A stretch of 64,000 bases of DNA. Source: Neoroseomonas alkaliterrae. GTDB lineage: Bacteria > Pseudomonadota > Alphaproteobacteria > Acetobacterales > Acetobacteraceae. The stretch covers positions 62,001 to 126,000 of the forward strand of contig NZ_JACIJE010000006.1 in the NCBI RefSeq assembly GCF_014199195.1, written 5' to 3'. Under the pieces are notes generated by a model, which ran no database searches, was not told where the DNA came from, and saw nothing but the letters and a program-made list of their open reading frames with translations. Each line of letters begins with the position of its first letter. Within the stretch, counting starts at the first letter, position 1. The position numbers and the translations under genes were made by a program. Of the stretch, positions 50,261-60,532 are shown one piece after another.

Positions 50261-51655
50261 ATGCCGAGCCGCGAAGGCGCCCTTGCCCGCGCCGCCGCCT
50301 TCTTCGACGGGGGCGGCTTCAAGGCGCTGCTCTCCGACCTCGTCGCCATCCCCTCCACCGCGCAGGAGGAAGGACGCGAGGCCGATCTCGACCGCTACCT
50401 GAACGGCGCCATCCGCCCCTGGCTCGAACGGCTCGGCTTCGCGGTGCAGGTGCGGCCGAACCCGGTCGCCGGCTTCGGCCCGATCCTCACCGGCATCCGC
50501 ATCGAGGATCCCGCACGCCCGACCGTCCTGCTCTACGGGCATGGCGACACGGTGCGCGGCCTCGAGGACCAGTGGCGGCAGGGGCTCGAGCCCTGGCGGC
50601 TGATCGAGGAGGATGGCCGCTGGTATGGCCGCGGCACCGCCGACAACAAGGGCCAGCACGCGCTCGACATCGCCGCGCTCGAGGCCGTGCTCGCCGAGCG
50701 CGGCGGCCGCCTCGGCTTCAACGTCAAGGTCGTGCTGGAGATGGCCGAGGAGCGCGGCTCGCGCGGCCTGCGCGAGTTCGTCGCGGCCCATGCGCGGGAA
50801 CTCGCGGCCGATGTGCTGATCGCCTCGGACGGCCCGCGCGTCGAGCCGGACATCCCGACCATCGCCACCGGCACGCGCGGCACCTGGCATTTCGACCTCG
50901 TGCTGCGGCTGCGCCCGGGCGGGGTGCATTCGGGCCATTGGGGCGGGCTGACGCGCGACCCGGCCATCCTGCTCGCGCACGCGCTCACCACCCTGATGGA
51001 CAGCAACGGCCGCGTGCTGGTGCGGGGAATCCTGCCGCCCGCCCTGCCGAACTCGGTGCGCGCCGTGCTCGACGGCTGCCCGGTGGGCGGCGGCGGGGAT
51101 GCGGCGACGATCGACGAGGGATGGGGCGAGCCGGGCCTGACCAGCGCCGAGAAGATCTACGGCTGGAACAGCCTGATCGTGCTCGCGATGATCTCCGGCC
51201 GGCCGGAGAACCCGGTCAACGCGGTCGCCCCCGATGCGCGGGCGCATTGCCAGATCCGCTACACGGTGGACAGCGACCCCGCGGCCTTCGGCCCCGCGAT
51301 CCGCGCGCATCTGGACGCGCACGGGTTCCACGATGTCGCGGTGGAGAATGCCGGGCTGCGCATGCCGGCCTCGCGCACCGACCCCGACCACCCCTGGGTG
51401 CGCTGGGCGCAGGCGAGCATGGCGAAATCCCTCGGCAAGCGGGTGCAGATCATCCCCAATGCCTCGGGCGGGCTGCCGGGCGATGTCTTCGTGGACCATC
51501 TCGGCGTGCCGCTGGTCTGGGTGCCGCACAGCTACAATGGCTGCAAGCAGCACGGGCCGGACGAGCATTTCCTGATCGCCCCGGCGCGGGAGGGCATCCT
51601 CGCCTTCGCCGGCATGTGGTGGGATCTGGGCGAGGCCGGCACCCCGAAGCCATAA
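50261..51655 (+). CDS. M20 family metallopeptidase/amidohydrolase
   Basis: A 464-residue zinc hydrolase of the M20 (ArgE/DapE/CPG2) family. Metal ligands and catalytic residues: His94 and Asp96 in YGHGDTV, Asp128 in GRGTADNKGQH, and Glu163/Glu164 in MAEERGSRG. A central dimerisation domain (about 210-330) splits the catalytic domain. It cleaves an amide bond of a peptide or N-acyl amino acid; which one is not visible. No signal peptide, so it is cytoplasmic. Start ATG 50261 follows GGGGAGG by seven bases. Linked to the hydroxyacid dehydrogenase upstream. Confidence 0.9.
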   Translation: MPSREGALARAAAFFDGGGFKALLSDLVAIPSTAQEEGREADLDRYLNGAIRPWLERLGFAVQVRPNPVAGFGPILTGIRIEDPARPTVLLYGHGDTVRGLEDQWRQGLEPWRLIEEDGRWYGRGTADNKGQHALDIAALEAVLAERGGRLGFNVKVVLEMAEERGSRGLREFVAAHARELAADVLIASDGPRVEPDIPTIATGTRGTWHFDLVLRLRPGGVHSGHWGGLTRDPAILLAHALTTLMDSNGRVLVRGILPPALPNSVRAVLDGCPVGGGGDAATIDEGWGEPGLTSAEKIYGWNSLIVLAMISGRPENPVNAVAPDARAHCQIRYTVDSDPAAFGPAIRAHLDAHGFHDVAVENAGLRMPASRTDPDHPWVRWAQASMAKSLGKRVQIIPNASGGLPGDVFVDHLGVPLVWVPHSYNGCKQHGPDEHFLIAPAREGILAFAGMWWDLGEAGTPKP

Positions 51656-51768
51656 GCGGGGCGTTACGTTTCCTCACCTCGGGGCCGGGCCGGGGCAATG
51701 CCGCTGTTACAAAGGCGGCGCAGTGTTCCCTTAGCGGCGCCATGCCGCGAAATGGAAGGACGCAGCCC

Positions 51769-52392
51769 ATGCGGAAGATGACGATGGCGGCGATGGCCGC
51801 GGTTCTGGCGGCGGGGGCCTCCAGCCTCGCCTTGGCGCAGCCCGGTCCCGGCGGCGGGCCGGGCGGCCCGGGTGGTCCGGGCTGGCAGGGCGGGCCGGGC
51901 GGCCAGGGCGGTCCCGGCCATCACTACCACCACGGGCGCCGCGGTGCGGGTGGCGGCTTCGCCGCCGGCGAGGCCTTCGCGCGCGCCGACGCCAACAATG
52001 ACGGCCGCGTCACCCTCGAGGAGGGCCGGGCCTGGCTGCAGGCCCGCTTCGCCGAGGCGGACGCGAACAGCGACGGTGCGGTCACGCTCGAGGAACTCCG
52101 CGCCTGGTACGAGGCCCGCCGCCCCGAGCGGCGCCGCGAGATGCCGGAATACGCGCGCGCGCGGATGCAGGAGCGCGGCGCGGCCATGTTCCGCTTCGTG
52201 GATGCCAACATGGATGGCCGGGTGACCTTCGAGGAGCTCCGCCCCGTCGCCGAGGCGATGTTCCGCGCGGCCGACCGCAATGCCGACGGCGTGCTGACGC
52301 GCGACGAGGTGCGCCGCCGCGGCGGCGACGGTCCGCGTGGCCCGCGTGGCCCCGGCGGCCCCGGTGGCCCGGGCGGGCCCGGCCCGCGCTGA
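51769..52392 (+). CDS. Exported EF-hand protein with collagen-like ends
   Basis: A 207-residue secreted or periplasmic calcium-binding protein. The signal peptide (to about residue 23, SLALAQ) is followed by a Gly/Pro-rich stretch (24-50), a His cluster (51-55), then four full EF-hand loops at 74-85, 98-109, 145-156 and 169-180. Each loop has Asp at 1, Asn at 3, Asp at 5, Gly at 6 and Glu at 12. The C-terminus (188-207) is a run of GPR and GPG triplets. GGAAGGA lies eight bases before ATG 51769; an upstream ATG at 51742 is possible but spoils the signal sequence. A calcium sensor or buffer in the envelope is likely; partners unknown. Confidence 0.85.
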   Translation: MRKMTMAAMAAVLAAGASSLALAQPGPGGGPGGPGGPGWQGGPGGQGGPGHHYHHGRRGAGGGFAAGEAFARADANNDGRVTLEEGRAWLQARFAEADANSDGAVTLEELRAWYEARRPERRREMPEYARARMQERGAAMFRFVDANMDGRVTFEELRPVAEAMFRAADRNADGVLTRDEVRRRGGDGPRGPRGPGGPGGPGGPGPR

Positions 52393-52401
52393 ACCGGAAG
52401 G

Positions 52402-52426
52402 CGCCGCCGCGCTCGTCGCGGCGGCG
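52402..52426 (+). terminator. Stem-loop after the EF-hand gene
   Basis: A perfect 10-bp stem (CGCCGCCGCG with its complement, loop CTCGT) begins nine bases past the stop. A second repeat, GCGCACG/CGTGCGC, follows at 52429-52444 with a two-base loop and may serve the tRNA transcript coming from the other side. Neither has a T run. Confidence 0.5.
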
Positions 52427-52484
52427 TCGCGCACGACCGTGCGCTCAGCCTTGCTCGACGATCTCGGACAGGTCGGGGAGGGAA

Positions 52485-52559
52485 TGGTGGGCGCGACAGG
52501 GATTGAACCTGTGACCCTTCGCGTGTGAAGCGAATGCTCTCCCGCTGAGCTACGCGCCC
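52485..52559 (-). tRNA. tRNA-Val (anticodon CAC)
   Basis: A 75-base cloverleaf on the minus strand including the encoded CCA. The acceptor stem GGGCGCG pairs with CGCGCCC, the D arm is GCTC/GAGC, and the anticodon stem TTCGC/GCGAA has loop TTCACAC, which places CAC at 34-36. The T arm is ACAGG/CCTGT with loop TTCAATC. The discriminator base is A. It reads the GTG codon, which is heavily used in this GC-rich genome. Confidence 0.97.
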
Positions 52560-52648
52560 GACCAGGGAGCGCGGGAATAGAGGCCCCCGGCCCCGGGTGT
52601 CAAGCGCCGGGCCTTGCGCGGGGTGGCGGCGCGCCCAACCTGCGCCTC

Positions 52649-53425
52649 ATGTTCCCCCGCCGCGCCCTCATGCTGCTGGCCGCCTGCGCCCTCGGCGCCC
52701 CGATCGCGCGCGCCATGCCGCTCGAGGCGGTCTATGCCGTCTCCCAGGCCGGCGTGACCGTGATGGAGGTCGAACTCACCCTCGACATGACCGAGGGGCG
52801 GTATCGCCTCGTCAGCGTCTCCCGCGCGCGCGGGATCGGGCGGTTGTTCCTGCCGGCCGAGCAGCGCGCGGAGGCCGAGGGCCGCCTGGCCGGGCGCGAG
52901 GTGCAGCCGGCTCGCTACCTCGCGGAAGGCGAATGGCGCGGCACGCCGCGGCGGACGCTGCTGGAATTCGCCGGCGCGACGCCCCGCCCGGTGGTGCTCG
53001 AACCGCCCGAAGGCCCCGACCGCATCCCCGTGCCGCCCGAGGCGCGGGAGGGGGCGATCGACACCCTCTCGGCGCTGGTGCGCCTCTCGCGCGATGCGGC
53101 GGCGACCGGGCGGTGCGACCTCACGGGCGCGGTCTTCGACGGCCGGCGCAAGATGGAATGGTCCTCCCGCACCATCGGCACCGATGCGCCGCCGCTGCGC
53201 GGCATCACGGGCGAGGCGCTGCGCTGCCGCCTGGAGAGCCGGCTGGTCGGCGGCTTCCGGCGCGGCGACGACCCGGCGCGCGCCGGTCGCCCGCGCGAGG
53301 CCGATGCCTGGATCGCGACGCTCGGGCCGGGGCAGCCGCCGATGCCGCTCCGGGTGGAGTTCCCCTCGACCTTCCTCGGCGCCTTCCGGCTGGACCTGGT
53401 GCGGATCAACCGCTCAGGGCCGTAG
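52649..53425 (+). CDS. DUF3108 domain-containing exported protein
   Basis: A 258-residue protein with a signal peptide (MFPRRALMLLAACALGAPIARA) and then a DUF3108-type beta-rich domain. The stretch EAVYAVSQAGVTVMEVELTL and a central VFDGRRKMEW match the family's typical opening and mid segment. The function of DUF3108 is not known; it is an envelope protein in many proteobacteria. Two Cys (about 152 and 193) could form a disulfide. Its last 12 bases overlap the convergent phosphatase gene. No clear ribosome binding site precedes the ATG. Confidence 0.8.
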   Translation: MFPRRALMLLAACALGAPIARAMPLEAVYAVSQAGVTVMEVELTLDMTEGRYRLVSVSRARGIGRLFLPAEQRAEAEGRLAGREVQPARYLAEGEWRGTPRRTLLEFAGATPRPVVLEPPEGPDRIPVPPEAREGAIDTLSALVRLSRDAAATGRCDLTGAVFDGRRKMEWSSRTIGTDAPPLRGITGEALRCRLESRLVGGFRRGDDPARAGRPREADAWIATLGPGQPPMPLRVEFPSTFLGAFRLDLVRINRSGP

Positions 53426-54061
53426 CGCGGCCAGCAGCCCCGGCAGATCGGCCGGCCGGACGGCGATGGGCGCGCCCTCCGCCATGGCGGGCGTCCCGTA
53501 GCCCCAGCCGGCGAAGATGCAGGGCAGCCCGGCGCCGGCGGCGGCCTGCACATCGTTGCGATGGTCCCCGATCATCACCGCGCCCTCGGGGCTGCCGCCC
53601 CCGGCGGCGAGCGTCGCGCGCAGATGGCCCGGATCGGGCTTGCGGACGGGAAAACTGTCGCCGCCGCCGATCGCGGCGAAATGCCCCGCAAGCCCCAGCG
53701 AACCGAGCAGCGCGCGCGCCGCCGCCTCGGGCTTGTTGGTGCAGACCGCAAGCCGCCAGCCCTGGTCCGAGAGGGATTCGAGCACCTCGGGTATGCCGGG
53801 GAAGGGCGCGGTGTCGCGGGCGTGGCTGATCGCCTCGTCGGCCATCAGCGCGGCCAGCACGGCGGGATCGAAGGGCAGGCCGCGCCCGGCAAGGGCGCGG
53901 GTGACGAGCACCTGCACGCCATCCCCGATCATCGCCGTCACCTCGGGCAGCGTGTAGGGTTGCAGCCCGCGCGTGGCGATGGCGCGGTTCAGCGCGGCGT
54001 GGATGTCGGGCGCGCTGTCGAGCAGCGTGCCGTCGAGGTCGAAGACGGCGGTGCGGATCAT
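53414..54061 (-). CDS. gph: HAD-IA phosphatase, phosphoglycolate phosphatase-like
   Basis: A 215-residue HAD hydrolase, typical length for Gph. Motif I is AVFDLDGTLLDSAPDIHAA (nucleophile Asp8, acid/base Asp10), motif II is AVCTNKP, and the motif III/IV region is RKPDPGHL followed by VMIGDHRNDVQAA. The four-helix cap fits phosphoglycolate phosphatases, which remove 2-phosphoglycolate formed in DNA repair. The related pyrophosphatase or N-acetylmuramic acid phosphatase MupP cannot be excluded from sequence. It is divergent from glmU, and overlaps the DUF3108 gene end. Confidence 0.85.
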   Translation of the reverse strand: MIRTAVFDLDGTLLDSAPDIHAALNRAIATRGLQPYTLPEVTAMIGDGVQVLVTRALAGRGLPFDPAVLAALMADEAISHARDTAPFPGIPEVLESLSDQGWRLAVCTNKPEAAARALLGSLGLAGHFAAIGGGDSFPVRKPDPGHLRATLAAGGGSPEGAVMIGDHRNDVQAAAGAGLPCIFAGWGYGTPAMAEGAPIAVRPADLPGLLAALRP

Positions 54062-54237
54062 GCCGTCCCGCTACGCAGGCCCGGCGCGTCCGGCAAGGGG
54101 GCGGTGCATGATGGGGCCGGGTGCGGCGGCCCGCGCCTGGCTGCACGGCCCCCGCGCCGCCCGGCCGACACACGGCGCAACGGGAGTTGACGCGCGCGCC
54201 GCTGGACGCGGCGCGGCGCGGCTTGTTACCGGAAGGC

Positions 54238-55545
54238 ATGTCCTCCGCCGCCGCCATCATCCTCGCCGCCGGGCTCGGCACGCGCATGCGCTCGGGCCGC
54301 CCGAAGGTCATGCACCCGCTGGCCGGGCGCCCGATGATCCGCCACCTGCTCGCCGCCTGCGAGCCGCGCTTCGCCCGCATCGTCGCCGTGGTCGGCCCGG
54401 ACATGCCGGAACTCGAGGCCGCGGTCGCCCCGCATGGCGTGGCGGTCCAGCGCGAGCGGCTCGGCACCGCCCATGCCGCGCTGCAGGCCATGCCGCTGCT
54501 CGGCGGGCATCCGGGCGACGTGGCGGTGCTTTACGGCGACAACCCGCTGATCACCGGGGAGACGCTCGGCCGGCTGCTCGCCGCGAGGGCCGAGGCCGAT
54601 CTCGTTCTGCTGGCCATGCGGCCTGCCGATCCCGGCCGCTATGGCCGGGTGGTGCTGGGCGAGGGCGGAATGGTCGAGCGCATCGTCGAATGGGCCGATG
54701 CGAACGAGGCGGAGCGCGCCATCGGCCTGTGCAACGCCGGCGTGGTCTGCGCCGCCTCGGCCGACCTGTTCCGATGGCTCGCGGCGGTGCGCAACGACAA
54801 TGCCAAGGGCGAATACTACCTGACCGACGTGGTGGCGCTGGCCCGCGCCGAGGGCCGGCGCGTGCGCGCGGTGGAGGCGCCGGAGGCCGAGCTGCGCGGC
54901 ATCAACTCCCGCGCTGAGCTCGCCGCGGCCGAGGCCGAGGTCCAGCGCCGGCTGCGCGAGGCCGCGCTCGCCGCCGGCGTGACAATGCAGGCGCCGGAGA
55001 CGGTTTTCCTCGCCCACGACACGCGCCTCGCGCCCGACGTGGTGCTGGAGCCGCACATCGTCTTCGGCCCCGGCGTGAGCGTCGCGGAAGGCGCGCTGAT
55101 CCGCGCCTTCAGCCATCTCGAAGGCTGCGCCGTGGGGCGCGAGGCGGTGATCGGCCCCTTCGCGCGGCTGCGTCCGGGCACGGTGATCGAGGCGCGTGCC
55201 CATGTGGGCAATTTCGTCGAGCTGAAGGCCGCGACGCTCGGCGAGGGGGCGAAGGCGAACCACCTCTCCTATCTCGGCGATGCCAGCATCGGCGCGGGCG
55301 CGAACATCGGCGCGGGCACCATCACCTGCAACTACGACGGCGTGGCCAAGCACCGCACCGAGATCGGGGAGGGGGCCTTCATCGGCTCCGACACCGCCCT
55401 CGTCGCGCCGGTGAAGGTCGGCGCGCGGGCGCTGGTGGGCGCGGGCAGCGTCATCACCGCCAATGTGCCGGAGGATGCGCTCGCCATCGCGCGCGGCCGC
55501 CAGACCGTCTACGAGGGGCGCGGCTTCAAGGGGAAGGGCAAGTAG
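54238..55545 (+). CDS. glmU: Bifunctional GlmU (GlcNAc-1-P uridyltransferase / GlcN-1-P acetyltransferase)
   Basis: A 435-residue cytoplasmic enzyme making UDP-N-acetylglucosamine for peptidoglycan and lipid A. The N-terminal pyrophosphorylase domain has LAAGLGTRMRS (8-18) with KVMHPLAG. The C-terminal left-handed beta-helix starts near 240 and holds NHLSYLGDASIG, with the catalytic His, and GAGTITCNYDG. It is somewhat shorter than E. coli GlmU (456). Start ATG 54238 has GGAAGG five bases upstream; the frame extends further up without conservation. glmS follows after three bases, a classical operon. Confidence 0.96.
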   Translation: MSSAAAIILAAGLGTRMRSGRPKVMHPLAGRPMIRHLLAACEPRFARIVAVVGPDMPELEAAVAPHGVAVQRERLGTAHAALQAMPLLGGHPGDVAVLYGDNPLITGETLGRLLAARAEADLVLLAMRPADPGRYGRVVLGEGGMVERIVEWADANEAERAIGLCNAGVVCAASADLFRWLAAVRNDNAKGEYYLTDVVALARAEGRRVRAVEAPEAELRGINSRAELAAAEAEVQRRLREAALAAGVTMQAPETVFLAHDTRLAPDVVLEPHIVFGPGVSVAEGALIRAFSHLEGCAVGREAVIGPFARLRPGTVIEARAHVGNFVELKAATLGEGAKANHLSYLGDASIGAGANIGAGTITCNYDGVAKHRTEIGEGAFIGSDTALVAPVKVGARALVGAGSVITANVPEDALAIARGRQTVYEGRGFKGKGK

Positions 55546-55548
55546 CGC

Positions 55549-57372
55549 ATGTGCGGGATCGTCGGCGTCGTCGGGCGGGAAGAGGCCGCCCCGCGCATCC
55601 TCGAGGCGCTGCGGCGGCTGGAATACCGCGGCTATGACAGCGCGGGCATCGCGACGCTGGTGAACGGCCACATCGAGCGCCGGCGCGCGGAGGGCAAGCT
55701 CGGCAACCTCGCGCGCGTGCTGGAGGCGAACCCGCTGCCCGGCACCACCGGCATCGGCCACACGCGCTGGGCGACGCATGGCGCGCCGACCGAGCGCAAC
55801 GCCCATCCGCACGGGACGGCGCGGGTGAGCGTGGTGCACAACGGCATCATCGAGAACCACGCCGAGCTGCGCGCCGAGCTGGAAGCGAAAGGCCAGGTCT
55901 TCGAGACGGAGACCGACACCGAGACCTTCGCGCGCCTCGTGGACCAGCACCTCGCCGAGGGGATGAGCCCCGAGCAGGCCGCCGCCGCCGCGCTGAAGCG
56001 CGCCCATGGCGCCTATGCGCTGGCGATGATCTTCACCGGCCATCCGCGCACGCTGATCTGCGCGCGGCAGGGCGCGCCGCTCGCCGTCGGCTTCGGGGAG
56101 GGCGAGATGTTCGTCGGCTCGGACGCGCTGGCGCTCGCGCCGCTGACACGCCGCATCGCCTATCTCGACGAGGGCGACTGGGCCGTGGTGGACGATGCCG
56201 GCGCGCGCTTCTTCGACGCCGACGACCGGCCGGTGGAGCGCGAAATCCGCCTCACCGCGATCTCGGGCGCCGCGACCGGCAAGGGCAACTACCGCCACTT
56301 CATGGAGAAGGAACTGCACGAGCACCCGGTGGTGCTGGGCGACACGCTCACGCAGTATCTCGACCCCTTGACGCGCAGCGTCAGCCTGCCGCCGCTGCCC
56401 TTCGACCCGGCCGCGGTGCCGCGGCTGACCATCACCGCCTGCGGCAGCGCCTTCCTTGCCGGCCAGGTCGGCCGCTACTGGATCGAGCAGCTCGCGCGCA
56501 TCCCGGTGGATGCCGACGTGGCGAGCGAGTTCCGCTACCGCGACCCGCCGCTGGCCGAGGGCGGGGCCGCGATCCTCGTCAGCCAGTCGGGCGAGACGGC
56601 GGACACCATGGCCGCGCTGCGCCTGCTGCGCGCGCGCGGGCAGAAGGTGCTCTCGGTGGTCAACGTGCCCGAGAGCAGCATGGCGCGCGAGAGCGACGGC
56701 GCCGTGCTGACCGTCGCCGGTCCCGAGATCGGCGTCGCCTCGACCAAGGCCTTCACCGCGCAGCTCGCGGTCCTTGCCTGCCTGGCCATCGGCTTCGGCC
56801 GCGCGCGCGGGACCATCACGGCCGAGGACGAGGCGAAGCTCACCGCCGCGCTGCTCGAGGTGCCGGCCAATGCCGCGCTGGTGCTCGAGCGCGACGCCGA
56901 GATCCGCGCCATGGCCGCCGAGGTCGCCAAGGCGCGGGACGTGCTGTTCCTCGGCCGCGGGACGATGTTCCCGATCGCCATGGAAGGCGCGCTGAAGCTC
57001 AAGGAGATCAGCTACATCCATGCCGAGGGCTATGCGGCGGGCGAGATGAAGCACGGCCCCATCGCGCTGATCGACGCCGCCGTGCCGGTGATCTCGCTCT
57101 GCCCCTCGGGGCCGATGTTCGAGAAGACCGCCTCCAACCTGCAGGAGGCCGCGGCGCGCGGCGGGCGCATCATGGCCTTCACCGACGACCTCGGCGCCGA
57201 GAGGCTGCGCGCCTTCGCCGAGCGGGTGGTGGTGCTGCCGCGCGTGGGCGCGTTCTCGGCGCCCATCCTGCACGCGATCCCGGTGCAGCTGCTCGCCTAC
57301 CACGTCGCGGTGCTGAAGGGCACGGACGTGGACCAGCCGCGCAACCTCGCGAAGTCGGTGACGGTGGAGTAG
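55549..57372 (+). CDS. glmS: Glutamine--fructose-6-phosphate aminotransferase (isomerizing)
   Basis: A 607-residue enzyme, standard length, that makes glucosamine-6-phosphate from fructose-6-phosphate and glutamine. After removal of Met the nucleophile is Cys2 (MCGIVGVVG). The glutaminase domain holds GIGHTRWATHG (about 71-81) and HNGIIENH, and two SIS domains follow (about 280-420 and 455-595) with ACGSAFLAGQV and SQSGETADT. The C-terminal KSVTVE with its conserved Lys is intact. It is coupled to glmU upstream and ends two bases from a convergent Bug gene. No glmS ribozyme is expected or seen in this leader. Confidence 0.97.
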   Translation: MCGIVGVVGREEAAPRILEALRRLEYRGYDSAGIATLVNGHIERRRAEGKLGNLARVLEANPLPGTTGIGHTRWATHGAPTERNAHPHGTARVSVVHNGIIENHAELRAELEAKGQVFETETDTETFARLVDQHLAEGMSPEQAAAAALKRAHGAYALAMIFTGHPRTLICARQGAPLAVGFGEGEMFVGSDALALAPLTRRIAYLDEGDWAVVDDAGARFFDADDRPVEREIRLTAISGAATGKGNYRHFMEKELHEHPVVLGDTLTQYLDPLTRSVSLPPLPFDPAAVPRLTITACGSAFLAGQVGRYWIEQLARIPVDADVASEFRYRDPPLAEGGAAILVSQSGETADTMAALRLLRARGQKVLSVVNVPESSMARESDGAVLTVAGPEIGVASTKAFTAQLAVLACLAIGFGRARGTITAEDEAKLTAALLEVPANAALVLERDAEIRAMAAEVAKARDVLFLGRGTMFPIAMEGALKLKEISYIHAEGYAAGEMKHGPIALIDAAVPVISLCPSGPMFEKTASNLQEAAARGGRIMAFTDDLGAERLRAFAERVVVLPRVGAFSAPILHAIPVQLLAYHVAVLKGTDVDQPRNLAKSVTVE

Positions 57373-57374
57373 CC

Positions 57375-58313
57375 CTAATCGGGCTGCGCCCCGAGCAGCC
57401 GCAGCACGCGGCCCGTCTCCTCGTATTCCCGGTTCATCCGTGCCTGCAGTTCGGCGCGCGGGCGGAAATCGGGCACCACGCCCCAGTTCGCCGCGACGCG
57501 CGCGAAGGTCTCGGTGCGCATGGCCCGCTCGCAGGCGGCCTGCAGGCGGTCGAGCACGGCGGCGGGCGTGGCGCGCGGGGCGAAGAGCGCGGCATAGGAG
57601 GGCTGCAGCGCATCCACCCCCTGCTCGCGCGCCGTCGGAACCTCGGGGAAGGCCGGGTGACGGCGCTCGGAGAAGACCGCGATCATCCGCGTCTGGCCGG
57701 ACCGCGCCATCGGCACGCCGGAGGCCGCGACGATCGCCGCGAAGTCGAGCCGGCCGGCGATCACCTCCGTCAGCGACGCGGCGTCGCCGCGGAAGGGCAC
57801 ATGGGTGTAGTCGCCGCCCGCGGCGGCGCGGATGCGCTCCACGCCGAGCTGCGGCGCCGAGTTCGGCCCGGGCGAGCCGTAGGAGAGCGGCCGCTGCCGC
57901 GCCGCGGCGACGAGGCCCTGCAGGTCGCGGATCGGGCTCTCCGCCCTGACCATCAGGCCGAGGATGTTCTCGGTCACGTTGCAGACCGGCGCGACGGCCT
58001 CGGGCCCGAGGCCGGTGTTGCGCACGAGATGCGGCTGCACCACCAGCGGCACCAGCGGCGAATAGGCGAGGGTGTGCCCGTCCGGCGCGGCCGCGGCGAG
58101 GGCGCGCATGCCCACTACCCCCGAGGCGCCGGACTGCGAGGTGACGACCACGTTCTGCCCGAGCTCGGCGGTGAAGGATTCCGCCAGCGCGCGTGCGACC
58201 GCATCGGTGCTGCTGCCGGTCGCATAGGGGTTGATGATGGTGATCGGCCGGTCGGGGAAGGCCATGGCCGCGCCGGGCATGGCCAGCGCGAGGGCGAGCA
58301 GCAGGCGGCGCAT
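57375..58313 (-). CDS. Bug family tripartite tricarboxylate transporter substrate-binding protein
   Basis: A 312-residue periplasmic binding protein. The signal peptide is MRRLLLALALAMPGAAMA. The family loops are divergent: INPYATGSSTD instead of VPFPPGGSTD, TSQSGASGVVG instead of ENRPGAGG; VPFRGDAAS and FPEVPTAREQG are normal. The altered first loop lines the ligand pocket, so its ligand may differ from those of the other five in the window. It starts five bases after the cyclase gene and is the last gene of the FAH operon. No TctA/TctB nearby. Confidence 0.9.
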   Translation of the reverse strand: MRRLLLALALAMPGAAMAFPDRPITIINPYATGSSTDAVARALAESFTAELGQNVVVTSQSGASGVVGMRALAAAAPDGHTLAYSPLVPLVVQPHLVRNTGLGPEAVAPVCNVTENILGLMVRAESPIRDLQGLVAAARQRPLSYGSPGPNSAPQLGVERIRAAAGGDYTHVPFRGDAASLTEVIAGRLDFAAIVAASGVPMARSGQTRMIAVFSERRHPAFPEVPTAREQGVDALQPSYAALFAPRATPAAVLDRLQAACERAMRTETFARVAANWGVVPDFRPRAELQARMNREYEETGRVLRLLGAQPD

Positions 58314-58318
58314 CGGTC

Positions 58319-59107
58319 TCACTCCTCGAAGATGGCGACGGCGCGGGTCCAGCCCGCCGAGCCGCGGTGAACCTTCACGGGGAAGCAGGCGATCATGAAG
58401 CCGTCCGGCGGCAGGGCTTCCAGGTTGTTCAGCTTCTCCATGTGGCAGTAGCCGATCTCCCGCCCCGCGCGGTGGCCTTCCCAGATGAGCGAGGCGTCGC
58501 CCGTCTCGGCCACCTTGCGCCTGGTGTGGGAGAAAGGCGCGTCCCAGGACCAGCCATCCGTTCCCGTCACGCGCACGCCCTGTTCGAGCAGCCACAGCGT
58601 CGCCGCGCGGCCCACGCCGCAGCCGCGGTGGATGTAGTCCTCCTGCCCGTAGCGCGCGCCGGCGGCGGTGTTCACCACCACGATCTCGAGCGGCTTCAGC
58701 ACATGGCCGATGCGCGCGAGTTCGGCCTGCACGTCCGCGGGTGTCGCGACGTAGCCGTCCGGCAGGTGGCGGAAATCGAGCTTCACGCCCGGCTGGAAGC
58801 ACCAGTCGAGCGGCACCTCGTCGATCCGCCAGGAGGGCTCGCCGCCCGGCTTCAGCCGCTCGTTCATGCGCGAGAAGAAGTGGTAGGGCGCATCGAGATG
58901 CGTGCCGTTGTGGGTGCTGATGCGCACGCGCTCGACGGCCGCGTATTCCCCCTCGGGGAGCTGGTCCACGCGGATGCCGAATTCCTCGGCCATGCGCGGG
59001 GCGCTCATGCGGTGATCCACGTAGTCGATCTCGGGCAGCATGTGCGGTGGGTCCGAGGCGACGCCGGCCATCAGGGGCGAGGATATGTCCACGATGCGTC
59101 GGGGCAT
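58319..59107 (-). CDS. Cyclase family protein (kynurenine formamidase-like)
   Basis: A 262-residue metal-dependent hydrolase of the cyclase fold. The signature HxGTHxDxPxH is complete as His66, His70, Asp72 and His76 in THNGTHLDAPYHFF. Members include kynurenine formamidase, isatin hydrolase and polyketide cyclases. The sequence is longer than KynB (about 210), which points away from kynurenine formamidase proper. It lies between fumarylacetoacetase (six bases upstream) and a Bug protein (five bases downstream). Hydrolysis of a cyclic amide or ester leading into the FAH step is plausible. Confidence 0.88.
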   Translation of the reverse strand: MPRRIVDISSPLMAGVASDPPHMLPEIDYVDHRMSAPRMAEEFGIRVDQLPEGEYAAVERVRISTHNGTHLDAPYHFFSRMNERLKPGGEPSWRIDEVPLDWCFQPGVKLDFRHLPDGYVATPADVQAELARIGHVLKPLEIVVVNTAAGARYGQEDYIHRGCGVGRAATLWLLEQGVRVTGTDGWSWDAPFSHTRRKVAETGDASLIWEGHRAGREIGYCHMEKLNNLEALPPDGFMIACFPVKVHRGSAGWTRAVAIFEE

Positions 59108-59113
59108 GGCGCG

Positions 59114-60412
<1,299 letters not shown>

Positions 60413-60532
60413 GCGTCGTTTCCTCCGTCTCTCGCGCCGATCATGCCCCGCAGGCCGCGCCGCGCAAGGGCGCATGGCTGACAGCCGGGGCCGGGGCGCC
60501 TATCTTCGCGCCCACACGAAGGAGGGGCCGCC

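Noticed and set aside
51840-52390. Short repeats read as a possible tandem repeat or CRISPR-like array
   Set aside because: They are GGN/CCN codons for Gly-Pro runs inside the EF-hand gene, with no spacers.
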